From Mycobacterium sp. ST-F2 (GTDB lineage Bacteria; Actinomycetota; Actinomycetes; Mycobacteriales; Mycobacteriaceae): DNA of 45,879 nt. The position numbers and the translations under genes were made by a program. The DNA lies in NCBI RefSeq assembly GCF_001905655.1, contig NZ_JMHT01000015.1:1-45879 (forward strand). Direction: 5' to 3'. The notes beneath the pieces are model-generated. The model saw only the letters and a program-made list of their open reading frames with translations, was not told the origin of the DNA and made no database searches. Positions 1 to 8,319 of the stretch are shown in pieces; the first letter of the stretch is position 1; each line of letters starts with the position of its first letter.

Positions 1-2
1 CG

Positions 3-596
3 AAGCTGCCTAACCACAAATCCCGTGTCCACTACATGGGGGCAAGGCCCCCGTCCGGGCCGGGGTGGGCACTCGTTGGCGATGCCGGCCACTTCAAGGA
101 TCCTTCGGCGGGGCGGGGCATCAGCGATGCGTTCGCTCAGGTCGATGCGCTCGTGCCGGCCGTTGTCCAAGGACTGAGCGGTTCCCCCGAAGCCCAGGAC
201 GCGGCGTTGACGCGGTGGGGCAAGTGGCGTGACCACGAGTTCTCCGACCACTATTGGTTCGCCAACGATCTGGGCAAGGCGGGCCGGGTGCCGTCGGTGT
301 TTCCGCAGATGGTGGCCGACCTGCACGACAAGGGCCAGATCGGGCGCTTCCTCGACCTCTTCACGCACCGGGACAAGCCGTCTCAGGTGCTGAGCCCCGC
401 TCGACTCTTCGGCTCGGCGGGACGGCTCCTGCGGCACCAGCACCAGGGCAGGCGCGCCCTCCTGAACGAGGTGCGCACCCTGGTCGGCGAGAATGCGCGT
501 CACCAGTTCCTCAACCACCGGCACGCTTACGCAACGCCGGCCGAGACGCTGAAACCCGCTGGGGCGACGGAGGTTGACGCCACCAGCACGGTCTGA
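3..596 (+). CDS. FAD-dependent monooxygenase, C-terminal part
   Basis: The reading frame is open from the first bases of the window, so the N-terminus (including any GxGxxG nucleotide fold) lies outside. The visible part carries the second FAD-binding signature of class A flavoprotein monooxygenases, ALVGDAGHFKDPSAGRG, where the GD motif contacts the FAD ribityl chain. A helical C-terminal tail of about 140 residues follows. This family hydroxylates or epoxidises aromatic and terpenoid substrates using NAD(P)H and oxygen; the substrate cannot be read from this fragment. The gene converges on the dioxygenase gene next door with a 6-bp gap. The family call is firm; substrate and full length are unknown. 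Confidence 0.8.
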   Translation, partial: KLPNHKSRVHYMGARPPSGPGWALVGDAGHFKDPSAGRGISDAFAQVDALVPAVVQGLSGSPEAQDAALTRWGKWRDHEFSDHYWFANDLGKAGRVPSVFPQMVADLHDKGQIGRFLDLFTHRDKPSQVLSPARLFGSAGRLLRHQHQGRRALLNEVRTLVGENARHQFLNHRHAYATPAETLKPAGATEVDATSTV

Positions 597-602
597 GCGC
601 TG

Positions 603-1397
603 TCAGGTCAGGGTGTAGGACGTCATCGACAGCGACCCGTAGGTGTAGCCGTCAACGAGCACGCTCGCGGGGGTGTCGGCCGCTGCGCACAACCCGGCGA
701 AATAGAGCATCGGGATGAAGTGGTCCGGTGTGGGGGCCGAGGCGGCGAAGTCGGGATGGTCGTGAAGCCGCAGAATCTGGCCCGGATCAGCGGTCAGCAG
801 GCCGGCTGCGGCGTCGTCGAACCTTGTGGCCCAATCGAATCCGCTGTCGGGCAGTCGGGCATTCATGGCACGCAGGTTGTGCACGATGTTGCCACTGCCG
901 ACGATCAGTATGCCCCGGCTGCGTAGCTCGGCCAGTTGCGCGCCGAGTGCGACATGCTCCTCGAGTGGCTTCTCGGCGTTGATCGACAGCTGTACCACCG
1001 GGATCGAGGCGTCGGGGAAGGCGTGCACCAACACCGACCAGGTGCCGTGGTCGATGCCCCAGCTGTCCCGGTCGGCCCCGATCCACGTCGGCTTGACGGT
1101 TTCGGCGATCTCGTCGGCGAGGTCCGGCAGTCCCGGCGCCGGGTACTGAACGTCGAACAGTTCCTGCGGGAAGCCGTAGAAGTCGTGGATGGTGCGTGGC
1201 TGAGCCATGGCGGTGACCGCGGTGGCGTTGATGTACCAGTGCGCGCTGATCACCAGGATCGCGCGTGGCCGCGGCACCGACCGACCGAACTCCGTCCACG
1301 CGGCGGTGTATCGGTTGCGTTCGACCGCGTTCATCGGACTGCCGTGTCCGATGAACGCGGCGGGCATGATGCTGGGCAGGTCAGCTGATCCGGTCAT
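603..1397 (-). CDS. DODA-type extradiol ring-cleavage dioxygenase (YgiD/LigB-like)
   Basis: This 264-residue protein belongs to the class III extradiol dioxygenase family (4,5-DOPA dioxygenase / YgiD). These enzymes open catechol-type rings with a mononuclear metal. Conserved histidines are in place: H18 in GHGSPMNA, H53 in SAHWY, H117 in DHGTW, H173 in GNIVHN and H226 in DHFIPML. The length is typical. The ATG at 1397 is chosen because the open frame further upstream reads back into the flavoprotein gene and has no family similarity. The gene is last in a minus-strand run with the flavoprotein and VOC genes (22-bp gap), so a shared role in oxidising a cyclic substrate is likely. The substrate is inferred only by family. 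Confidence 0.85.
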   Translation of the reverse strand: MTGSADLPSIMPAAFIGHGSPMNAVERNRYTAAWTEFGRSVPRPRAILVISAHWYINATAVTAMAQPRTIHDFYGFPQELFDVQYPAPGLPDLADEIAETVKPTWIGADRDSWGIDHGTWSVLVHAFPDASIPVVQLSINAEKPLEEHVALGAQLAELRSRGILIVGSGNIVHNLRAMNARLPDSGFDWATRFDDAAAGLLTADPGQILRLHDHPDFAASAPTPDHFIPMLYFAGLCAAADTPASVLVDGYTYGSLSMTSYTLT

Positions 1398-1419
1398 CGT
1401 TCGACCAACGCTACCGGCA

Positions 1420-2874
1420 TTACCCTCCGGTTGCCGCTGAAGCGGCGGCACGTCCCGCCCGCCGGCCGAAGAACGATCCGGCGCCCAGTTGGGTGCCGCT
1501 CGAGTATCCCTTGCCGTCCTGCGCCAGCGTCGATGCACACGCACCCGCGGCGTACAGTCCGGCGATCACGCTGCCGTCGTCGCGCAGCACTTCGCCATCG
1601 ACCGAAATGGCCAGGCCGCCAAGGGTGAAGCCGCTGTAGAACGCCTTGCCGAGGCTCAGATCGAACGCCGCCCACGGCCCGGTGTCCTGGGGCTCCAGAT
1701 ACTTCTCCGCCTTGTGGAAGTCGGGGTCTTCACCACGGGCCGCATTGGCGTTGTACCGGTCCAGCGAGGCCTGCAGCCGGCCGGCCGGGATGCCGAGCGC
1801 GGTTTCCATCTCGGCGACATCTTCCCAACCGTCGATCAGCTGGACCAGCGGCATCACCGGCATCTCGACGTGCTGGGAGTCGACGATGAGATAGGCGGAG
1901 CTATCGGGCTGTTCGAGGACGAACGCGGAAGTTCGTGCGTGATAGGAGTCTTCGGCCACGAACCTGTCGCCGCGCCGGTTCACGATGAGTCCGGTGAGTA
2001 GTTTGGCGGGCGGATACACCGGTGCGGTCATGAATGCCTGATCCAGGTATTTGGTTGCCGCACCGACGGATTGGCCCATACGAATCCCGATACCGTCGTC
2101 GTAGCTGCTGCCCAGGGCAAAAACGCGCTCGTCATTCAGCTGCGGCACATGCTGCGCCAGCATCTCGGGGTTCATCACGAAGCCGCCGGTGGTCAGCACG
2201 ACGGACTTCGCCCGCACGGCGCCGGTCTCACCGAAGTGCTTCCAGGTGGCGCCGACGATTCGGTCGTCCTCGACGACCAGCGCACAGACGCCTGTCTCAT
2301 AACGGATTTCCGCGCCCAGCTCCGCGAGCCGTTCGACGAGAAGCTTGACCACCATGCCCGCGCCGCCGGTATCGCCCGGCACCGGAACCTTGTGGCCCCG
2401 GGGTGCGGGCACCGCCTGCTCCCGGAACGGCCACACCTGCTCGTTGCCGGTGTACATCAGGCCCTGCGTCTCCGGCTGGATGACGGCCTTGTGCGGGTAG
2501 TAGCTGCGCTCGAACTCGAACCCGAGCGCCTCCAGCCATCGGAGGTGCTCGGCACTGCCTTCGCAGTAGGCGTTGATCAGTTCCGGCACAGGGTCTTTCG
2601 ACACCGCGGTCAGATATGCGGCCATCTCCTCGGCGGAGTCGGCCTGCCCGGTGGCCGCCTGGACCGCGGTGCCGCCGCCGAGGTAGAAGTGGCCGCCCGC
2701 CATGGCCGTCGTGCCACCGGCGACCGCGGCACGCTCGAGCACCAACACCCGGGCGCCGGACGCCGCGGCTTCCACCGCGGCGCATCCGCCGGCCATGCCG
2801 AGTCCGACGACCAGGACGTCGACCTCGTCGGAGTACGACGAAACACTTTGTGCTGCAACGGTTTCCGGGATCAT
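1420..2874 (-). CDS. FAD-binding dehydrogenase of the fumarate reductase / KstD family
   Basis: The 484-residue protein begins with a Rossmann fold (DVLVVGLGMAGGCAAVEAA, residues about 19-37) followed by the ribose-binding acid in VLVLERA. It ends with the second FAD-binding segment GLYAAGACAS...GYSSGTQLGAGSFFGRRAG. This layout is that of flavoproteins including fumarate reductase and 3-ketosteroid delta-1-dehydrogenase. The ATG overlaps the stop of the upstream VOC gene by 4 bp, indicating translational coupling. Together with the KshA-like oxygenase across the divergent promoter, it suggests desaturation of a steroid-like or cyclic ketone substrate. I cannot tell true KstD from other members by eye, because the active-site tyrosines are not securely placed. 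Confidence 0.8.
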   Translation of the reverse strand: MIPETVAAQSVSSYSDEVDVLVVGLGMAGGCAAVEAAASGARVLVLERAAVAGGTTAMAGGHFYLGGGTAVQAATGQADSAEEMAAYLTAVSKDPVPELINAYCEGSAEHLRWLEALGFEFERSYYPHKAVIQPETQGLMYTGNEQVWPFREQAVPAPRGHKVPVPGDTGGAGMVVKLLVERLAELGAEIRYETGVCALVVEDDRIVGATWKHFGETGAVRAKSVVLTTGGFVMNPEMLAQHVPQLNDERVFALGSSYDDGIGIRMGQSVGAATKYLDQAFMTAPVYPPAKLLTGLIVNRRGDRFVAEDSYHARTSAFVLEQPDSSAYLIVDSQHVEMPVMPLVQLIDGWEDVAEMETALGIPAGRLQASLDRYNANAARGEDPDFHKAEKYLEPQDTGPWAAFDLSLGKAFYSGFTLGGLAISVDGEVLRDDGSVIAGLYAAGACASTLAQDGKGYSSGTQLGAGSFFGRRAGRAAASAATGG

Positions 2875-3374
2875 TTCGACCCCGTCGCAGCCGCCTTGAT
2901 GTGCTCGAACATCGCGCGGATCTCGGGGCTGAACTCACCGAGTTCGATGTACGGGACTCCAGCCGAGGCGCCGTCGATGTATGCGAAACGCATCATGCCG
3001 CCCGACATCTCACCCTGCTGCACGATGGCCAGCCCCTGTTCCTGCGCCGACCTCACCGCTGCGCCGAAATCGCTTGGCTCGAAGCACACGTGGTGCAGTC
3101 CCGGGCCGCTGCGGTCCAGGAATTCGGTGTAGATGCTGGTGCCCCGCACCGGCTGGATCAGTTCCAACTGCATGTCGCCCGAATACGACATCGAGATGTG
3201 GGCGGTGAAATCCGCGGGCTCGCCGTGCAGGCGACAGGTCTCGGGCCCGAACTCGATGTTCGGCATCCGCACCCAGGCGCCGACCCCGTACTGCCGGCTC
3301 AGCAACTGCTCGGTGGCCTCGATGTCGTCAGTGACCCAGGCGATTTGGCAGATCTGTCCGTACGAGACGGTCAT
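2871..3374 (-). CDS. VOC (glyoxalase/dioxygenase-fold) family protein
   Basis: A 167-residue protein with the paired beta-alpha-beta-beta-beta arrangement of the vicinal oxygen chelate superfamily. The first module begins QICQIAWVTDDIEATEQLL and the second contains GLHHVCFEPSDFGAAV, ending in YIELGEFSPEIRAMFEH. A putative metal-binding set is the H in LHHVCFE and the E in PYIELGE. It could be a lyase, epimerase or dioxygenase; the family is too broad for a reaction. It is the first gene of the minus-strand operon. Its ATG is preceded by a good ribosome-binding site (GGAAGGAAG on the coding strand), and the likely promoter is shared with the divergent TetR gene. Confidence 0.8.
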   Translation of the reverse strand: MTVSYGQICQIAWVTDDIEATEQLLSRQYGVGAWVRMPNIEFGPETCRLHGEPADFTAHISMSYSGDMQLELIQPVRGTSIYTEFLDRSGPGLHHVCFEPSDFGAAVRSAQEQGLAIVQQGEMSGGMMRFAYIDGASAGVPYIELGEFSPEIRAMFEHIKAAATGSK

Positions 3375-3424
3375 GGTTCTTCCTTCCGGGGAGAACGGCA
3401 GGGCTGAGGCAGGTGACCCAAAAC

Positions 3425-3440
3425 TAAGCGAGCAAGCTTA
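3425..3440. promoter_or_regulatory. Candidate TetR operator between VOC operon and TetR-ksh operon
   Basis: In the 120-bp divergent gap there is an inverted repeat TAAGC / GCTTA (3425-3429 and 3436-3440) with a 6-bp spacer. Its size and symmetry fit a TetR-family operator. Its position lets one protein silence both the VOC-flavoprotein-dioxygenase operon and the TetR-Rieske operon. The repeat is seen; binding is inferred. Confidence 0.4.
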
Positions 3441-3494
3441 AATGGTCAAGCATCGGTGATTGCAATCTGAAGCGTGAGGGCTAAACTGAGGCCC

Positions 3495-4139
3495 GTGAGT
3501 CGGCCCGGTGCACGCACGCAGCTGCTTCTCGCCGGTGAACGCTTGATAGCCGAATCCGGACCCGAGGTCTCCCTGCGTGATGTCGCGGTGGCCGCGGGGC
3601 AGCGCAACAATTCGGCCGTCCACTATCACTTCGGATCACGAGATGGCTTGATCAAAGCCATCATCGGCCATCGGCAGGCCCCGCTGGAACAAGCGCGATT
3701 GGCGCTGCTGGCCGAGCACGAAAGTGCCGGCGAGCCGGACGACAGCATCACCGCGCTGGTGACCATCCTGGTCGAGCCGCTTTTCGACACCCCGTACTCC
3801 GACGGATCGAGCCACTATGCGCGCTTCCTCGAACGCGTCCGCAATCATCCTGTGATGGCCGAGCTCACCCTCACGGCCGAGCAGTGGCCCGCCACCCGCA
3901 TCCTCACCACCCGGCTGCTGCGGGCGCTCGATTACCTACCGGAAGCGCTTCGGCGCCAACGGATGGCCGCGATGGCCTCGGTGATGTACACGCTGCTCGC
4001 CGACCATGAACGGCATGTAGAGGAGCATCGAGATGCGGTCCGCGGTGCCCTCAGCGAGGCCGAGGCACGGGACAACATCATCGCGATGGTCGTCGGTCTA
4101 CTCACCGCACCGATGCCCTCAGTGGTTGAACCCCAATGA
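3495..4139 (+). CDS. TetR-family transcriptional regulator
   Basis: About 214 residues with an N-terminal TetR helix-turn-helix: TQLLLAGERLIAESG..., then VSLRDVAVAAGQRN and the recognition-helix tail VHYHFGSRDGLIKAI. The C-terminal helical domain is ligand-binding and not conserved enough to name an inducer. A GTG at 3495 is taken as start, with GAGG about 8 bp upstream; a GTG at 3474 in the same frame would add seven residues. The gene reads away from the VOC operon and its stop lies 23 bp before the KshA-like start. It therefore probably regulates both flanking catabolic units through the palindrome at 3425-3440. Confidence 0.88.
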   Translation: MSRPGARTQLLLAGERLIAESGPEVSLRDVAVAAGQRNNSAVHYHFGSRDGLIKAIIGHRQAPLEQARLALLAEHESAGEPDDSITALVTILVEPLFDTPYSDGSSHYARFLERVRNHPVMAELTLTAEQWPATRILTTRLLRALDYLPEALRRQRMAAMASVMYTLLADHERHVEEHRDAVRGALSEAEARDNIIAMVVGLLTAPMPSVVEPQ

Positions 4140-4162
4140 AATTCGACGTTAAGGAGGCGCGC

Positions 4163-5302
4163 ATGTCGGTCACGGAGCCGGAGTCGACGGAAATCCGGGA
4201 GATCGAGGCGGGCGAGAACCCGACCCGCTTCGCCCGCGGCTGGCACTGCCTCGGCCTGATCCGCGACTTCAACGACGGCAAGCCACACCAGATCGATGCC
4301 TTCGGAACGTCTTTGGTGGTCTTCGCCGACAGCCAGGGCCGGTTGAACGTGCTCGACGCCTACTGCCGGCACATGGGCGGCAACCTGGCCTACGGCAGCG
4401 TCAAGGGTGACTCGATCGCGTGCCCGTTCCACGACTGGCGGTGGGGTGGCGACGGCAAGTGCACGCTGGTGCCGTATGCCAAGCGAACCCCGCGGCTGGC
4501 CCGCACCCGGTCGTGGCGCACGCTGGAACGCAACGGGCAACTGTTCGTCTGGAACGACCCGCAGGGCACCATCCCGCCCCCGGAGGTCGACATCCCCGAG
4601 ATCGAGGGCTACGGCACCGACGAGTGGACCGACTGGACCTGGAACATCCAGTTGATCGAAGGGTCGCACTGCCGCGAGATCATCGACAACAACGTCGACA
4701 TGGCGCATTTCTTCTACGTGCACTACGCATTTCCCCGGAACTTCAAGAACATCTTCGAAGGTCACATCGCCACCCAGGTGATGGATTCGACGCCCCGCGG
4801 CGACATTGTCGTCAGCACCTTCCACGACCCGACGTCCATCCTCTATTCGGAGGCTTCGTATTTCGGCCCGTCGTACATGATCGACCGGTTGCGCAGCGTC
4901 GCCAATGGCATGACCGTCGAGACCATCCTGATCAACTCGCATTATCCCGTCAGCCCGAACTCGTTCGTGTTGCAGTACGGGGCCATCGTGAAAAAGCTCC
5001 CGAGCATGAGCGAAGAGGAGAACGCTGAACTGGCACGGACTTTCATCGAGGGCGTCCAGACCGGCTTCGAGCAGGACGTCGAGATCTGGAAGCACAAGGC
5101 CCGCATCGACAATCCGCTGCTCACCGAGGAAGACGGCCCGGTGTACCAGCACCGCCGTTGGTACGAGCAGTTCTACGTCGACGTCGAGGACGTCACACCG
5201 GAGATGACTGACCGCTTCGAGTTCGAGATCGACACCACGCATTCCGTCGAAAGTTGGGAAGCGGAAGTGGCGGAGAACCTGGCGGCCGCGGCCGAGAGCT
5301 GA
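4163..5302 (+). CDS. kshA: Rieske non-haem iron oxygenase, KshA-like (3-ketosteroid 9-alpha-hydroxylase type)
   Basis: This 379-residue protein aligns along its length with mycobacterial KshA, the oxygenase that hydroxylates C9 of 3-ketosteroids and so opens ring B with KstD. The Rieske cluster ligands are C68, H70, C87 and H90 (YCRHMGG...CPFHDW). Mononuclear iron ligands are H182 and H187 in DMAHFFYVH, with the late aspartate in QDVEIWKHK. Start choice: ATG at 4163 has a near-perfect AAGGAGG at 4151-4157, while the frame upstream overlaps the TetR stop. A reductase partner (KshB) is not in the window. Rapidly growing mycobacteria carry several KshA paralogues with different side-chain preference, so the substrate may be a steroid intermediate or a related terpenoid. 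Confidence 0.85.
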   Translation: MSVTEPESTEIREIEAGENPTRFARGWHCLGLIRDFNDGKPHQIDAFGTSLVVFADSQGRLNVLDAYCRHMGGNLAYGSVKGDSIACPFHDWRWGGDGKCTLVPYAKRTPRLARTRSWRTLERNGQLFVWNDPQGTIPPPEVDIPEIEGYGTDEWTDWTWNIQLIEGSHCREIIDNNVDMAHFFYVHYAFPRNFKNIFEGHIATQVMDSTPRGDIVVSTFHDPTSILYSEASYFGPSYMIDRLRSVANGMTVETILINSHYPVSPNSFVLQYGAIVKKLPSMSEEENAELARTFIEGVQTGFEQDVEIWKHKARIDNPLLTEEDGPVYQHRRWYEQFYVDVEDVTPEMTDRFEFEIDTTHSVESWEAEVAENLAAAAES

Positions 5303-5304
5303 GA

Positions 5305-6942
5305 TCAGGCCGACAGGTCGGCTGCGGGCGTCCAGAACCGGGTCTGGCCGGGGCCGCTGGTCTTGGCGTCATACATCGCGACGTCAGCGTGTTTGAGAAT
5401 CTCGGCCGCGACGCGGGTCTCGTCGGGTTCGATCACCGTGACCCCGACGCTGGCGCTGGCGCGCACGCGGTGCCCGTCGACGGAGATGGGATCGGCGAGA
5501 GCGTCGTGCAGACGTTGCGCGAGGCGGTGGAGCTTGTCGACCGCCGCGGGTGCGCCGACGAGGACGAGGAACTCGTCGCCGCCGATGCGCGCGACGGTGT
5601 CGTCCTCGCTCAGTACGTTGCTGAACCGCTCGGCGCAAATCTTGATCACCGTGTCGCCGGCGTGATGGCCGAGGGTGTCGTTGACCTCTTTGAGTTGGTC
5701 GAGGTCGATGAAGATCACCGCAGCCAATGGCGGGACGCCGATACCGCTGAGCGCCCGGGTGATCCGGTCGGTGATCCACGCCCGGTTGGGTAGGCCGGTG
5801 AGAGTGTCATGGGTGGCGTCGTACCGCAGCCGCTCGCTGGCCAGATGCGCGTCGGTCGCGTCGGCGAACGACACCAGCACGGCGGAGCCGCCGTGATCGT
5901 CGGGATCCAGCAGACACGTGCTGACGGACAGCCAGATGCGCCGGTCGCCGACGGCCGATACGTAGATCAGCGCATCGTGCACCGGCTGGCCGGTACGACG
6001 GGTGATGGTGACAGGGTGTTCGCCGTCGCTCAGGATGTGGTTCTCGAAGGTGTCGACCGGGAAGAGCCCGGTGAGTGCGGTGCCGGTGGCGGGGTATTGC
6101 GGGGGTAGCCCGAGGATGCGCAGCGACGCCGGGTTGGCCGATTCGATCCGATTGTCCGGGCCGATGACCATGACGCCGCGGTGCAGAGAATCGACCACGC
6201 TCTGGAAGTGCTGCTCGGCGCGGCGCAGCGCGGTCTGGTCGGAACAGACCAGCACGTAGCCGGCTTCCATGGCCGCCGCCGACACTCTGACGGCCAGGGG
6301 GCGCCAGTCTTTGGTGTGGTGGGTGGCGTGCTGGACTCCGCGGGCGGCGACGATGGCGGCCGGGTTCAGCGCGGCGCCGACGGCGATGCCGATGGCCAAT
6401 CCCAGTGCCTCTGAGGCGGGCCGCTGGTAGATGGCCTCGGCGGCCGGATTCCAGGCCGTGACGGTGCCATTCGGCGCGGTGGCGATGATGGCGTCGGATA
6501 CGTGCTCGACCAGCGCCGCCTGGTATCGCAGCATGGCCTGCGCGGCCTTCTGCGCGGTGATGTCCCGAAACACCACCTGGTAGGCGGACCGGCCTTCCCA
6601 CGTGGTCAGGATCGACACCGATTCGACGTCGAGCGTCCCGCCGTCGAAGCGCAGCAGCGCGGCTTCCGACGGGTCGGACGCGTCGCCTTCGTTCCGGAGG
6701 GCGGCGATCCGGGTCAGCATGGCCGGCACCGAATCCGAATGGACGAAGTCGGTGATGGGGTGCCCGACCAGCTGATCCGCCGACTCGGCGCCGATCCACC
6801 GGATGGCAGCGGGGTTGACGTAGACCACCAGTCCGGCCTCGTGCACACAGATGGCATCGGGACTGTGGTCGACGAGCACCCGGAACCGCTCGTCGCACGG
6901 GTCCGGCCCGGCCGGACCCGTGTCCGGGCTGCTGTACGACAC
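5305..6942 (-). CDS. Diguanylate cyclase with three PAS domains (PAS-PAS-PAS-GGDEF)
   Basis: A GTG start at 6942, preceded by GGAGGG, gives 545 residues; the longer open frame runs into the divergent gene and has no domain signal. Three PAS modules are recognisable: residues about 18-135 (ending VVFRDITAQKAAQ), about 140-255 (VSDAIIATAPNGTVTAWNPAAEAIYQR) and about 258-375 (LHRGVMVIGPDNRIESANPASLRILG). The GGDEF domain starts at TGLPNRAWITDRI and has an intact RIGGDEFLVLVG active site, so synthesis of cyclic-di-GMP is expected. No RxxD inhibitory site stands five residues before GGDEF (the sequence there is SEDD), and no EAL domain follows. No membrane segment is evident, so it is a cytosolic sensor. 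Confidence 0.88.
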   Translation of the reverse strand: MSYSSPDTGPAGPDPCDERFRVLVDHSPDAICVHEAGLVVYVNPAAIRWIGAESADQLVGHPITDFVHSDSVPAMLTRIAALRNEGDASDPSEAALLRFDGGTLDVESVSILTTWEGRSAYQVVFRDITAQKAAQAMLRYQAALVEHVSDAIIATAPNGTVTAWNPAAEAIYQRPASEALGLAIGIAVGAALNPAAIVAARGVQHATHHTKDWRPLAVRVSAAAMEAGYVLVCSDQTALRRAEQHFQSVVDSLHRGVMVIGPDNRIESANPASLRILGLPPQYPATGTALTGLFPVDTFENHILSDGEHPVTITRRTGQPVHDALIYVSAVGDRRIWLSVSTCLLDPDDHGGSAVLVSFADATDAHLASERLRYDATHDTLTGLPNRAWITDRITRALSGIGVPPLAAVIFIDLDQLKEVNDTLGHHAGDTVIKICAERFSNVLSEDDTVARIGGDEFLVLVGAPAAVDKLHRLAQRLHDALADPISVDGHRVRASASVGVTVIEPDETRVAAEILKHADVAMYDAKTSGPGQTRFWTPAADLSA

Positions 6943-7151
6943 GGGTCCCTCCGGATTCGCTTCGACTGAGTGTCCAGAGTGCCCCTCATTCGCCCTCGTT
7001 GACAACCGGAACGTTCCGCCCACTGGGCGGCTTGTGTCTGGCGATGGCGCCGGCAGACATTTGGTAGTGCCTTCTGGCGAATTCCGCAGGACGATAACCG
7101 GGTTGCGGTCAACGTGCTGCTCACCACGGCAGCGGACGAGGAGAAGTGAAC
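6943..7151. promoter_or_regulatory. Divergent intergenic region with perfect palindrome CGGAACGTTCCG
   Basis: This 209-bp gap separates the diguanylate cyclase (minus) and the ketosynthase-like gene (plus). A TTGACA hexamer lies at 6999-7004, followed by the perfect 12-bp palindrome CGGAACGTTCCG at 7007-7018, a plausible operator overlapping a promoter. No RNA gene or small reading frame with convincing features was seen in the rest. Confidence 0.35.
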
Positions 7152-8306
7152 ATGGCAAACGGGATCGACATCGCCGGCATCGGTGCGGCAACGGGATACG
7201 GGTGGGGCCGCGACAAGTTGTGGTCCGGCTTGCTGCGCGGTAAACCGGCGGCCGCGCTGTATCCGGGCTATGGCACGAGCGGCCGGGACGCCGGATGGCT
7301 GGCGCGCGTGCCGGACGGCGGGTCGTCGGCGGATGGACCGACTCGTTCGGCGCGAGCGATGCGTGCGGTGGCCCGCGAGGCGATCGACGACGCCGGTGCC
7401 CGCGGTTGGACACCCGGGCGCCGGGTGGGGTTGTTGCATGCGCTGGTGCTGCCCGAGATCGAGACGTGGCGCGACTTCTACCTCAACGACGGTTGCTCCC
7501 GGCAGGTTCGTGACTACCTGGCGCTCATGCCGTCGACCGCGGTGTCAATGGTCATGCAGGAGCACGGTTTCCACGGTCCGGCGATGAATGTGTCGGCGAT
7601 GTGCGCGTCCGGGAACGCCGGGCTCATCACCGCCAAGATGTGGCTGGACGCCGGCATGGTCGACGACGTCGTGTTCCTGGCGACGGACCTGTCGCTGACT
7701 CCCGAGAACGTCGAACACTTCGTCAAACTCGGTGTGGCCGTGGTGGATTCCGAGCCGCTGGACGCGTGCCGGCCGTTCCAGGAGGGTAGCCGGGGCTTCT
7801 CGGTGGGTGAAGCCGCGGTGGCGTTCGTGCTGACCCGACAGCACACGCGGGCCTATGCGTCGGTGCTGGGTGGCGCGATGACGCACGACGCGTACCACGT
7901 CACCTCGGTGGACCCGAGCCGAGTGCAGGTCGACGAATGCGTGCGCGGCGCGCTGGATGCCGCAGGGGTCGAAGCCGCCGACATCGCGTACGTCAACGCG
8001 CACGGCCCCGGTACCCGGCAGTGCGACGCCGCGGAGGGGGGAATAGTCGACGACATCTTCGGCGGGCGGCCTGGCCTGTATTCGGTCAAACAGTTGGTTG
8101 GGCATTGCCAAGGCGCTGCCGCGGCAGTCGAGATCGCAGCGGCCGCAATGGCTTACGAGCACGGTGTGATCCCGGCCCCGCCGACCGTCGCGCCCGGGCA
8201 TCACCGGTTGCTGGACGGGCCGACCCCGATCGACGGTGGTCTGACCCTCAAGACCTCGCTGGGGATGGGTGGCCAGAATTCAGCGGTGGTGTTGGCGCCG
8301 GCTTAG
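7152..8306 (+). CDS. Beta-ketoacyl synthase-like (thiolase-fold) protein
   Basis: A 384-residue stand-alone ketosynthase-fold protein. The catalytic triad of KAS I/II enzymes is visible: nucleophilic Cys in VSAMCASGNAG, His in VNAHGPGT, and Lys plus His in SVKQLVGHCQGAAAAVE, then the C-terminal glycine-rich loop SLGMGGQNSAV. The FSVGEAAVAFVL segment is also typical. The protein is shorter than FabF (about 410) and the N-terminal half is divergent, so it may be a chain-initiation, decarboxylating or structural partner rather than a housekeeping enzyme. ATG 7152 is preferred over GTG 7146 because GAGGAG at 7138-7143 is correctly spaced for it. No acyl carrier protein is adjacent. It converges on the following TetR gene. 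Confidence 0.8.
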   Translation: MANGIDIAGIGAATGYGWGRDKLWSGLLRGKPAAALYPGYGTSGRDAGWLARVPDGGSSADGPTRSARAMRAVAREAIDDAGARGWTPGRRVGLLHALVLPEIETWRDFYLNDGCSRQVRDYLALMPSTAVSMVMQEHGFHGPAMNVSAMCASGNAGLITAKMWLDAGMVDDVVFLATDLSLTPENVEHFVKLGVAVVDSEPLDACRPFQEGSRGFSVGEAAVAFVLTRQHTRAYASVLGGAMTHDAYHVTSVDPSRVQVDECVRGALDAAGVEAADIAYVNAHGPGTRQCDAAEGGIVDDIFGGRPGLYSVKQLVGHCQGAAAAVEIAAAAMAYEHGVIPAPPTVAPGHHRLLDGPTPIDGGLTLKTSLGMGGQNSAVVLAPA

Positions 8307-8319
8307 CGGGTTTTCGTCG

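Noticed and set aside
3932..5242. Long minus-strand open frame (436 codons) opposite the Rieske oxygenase
   Set aside because: It is the antisense of the KshA-like gene, an effect of high GC at third positions; the plus frame has all Rieske motifs.
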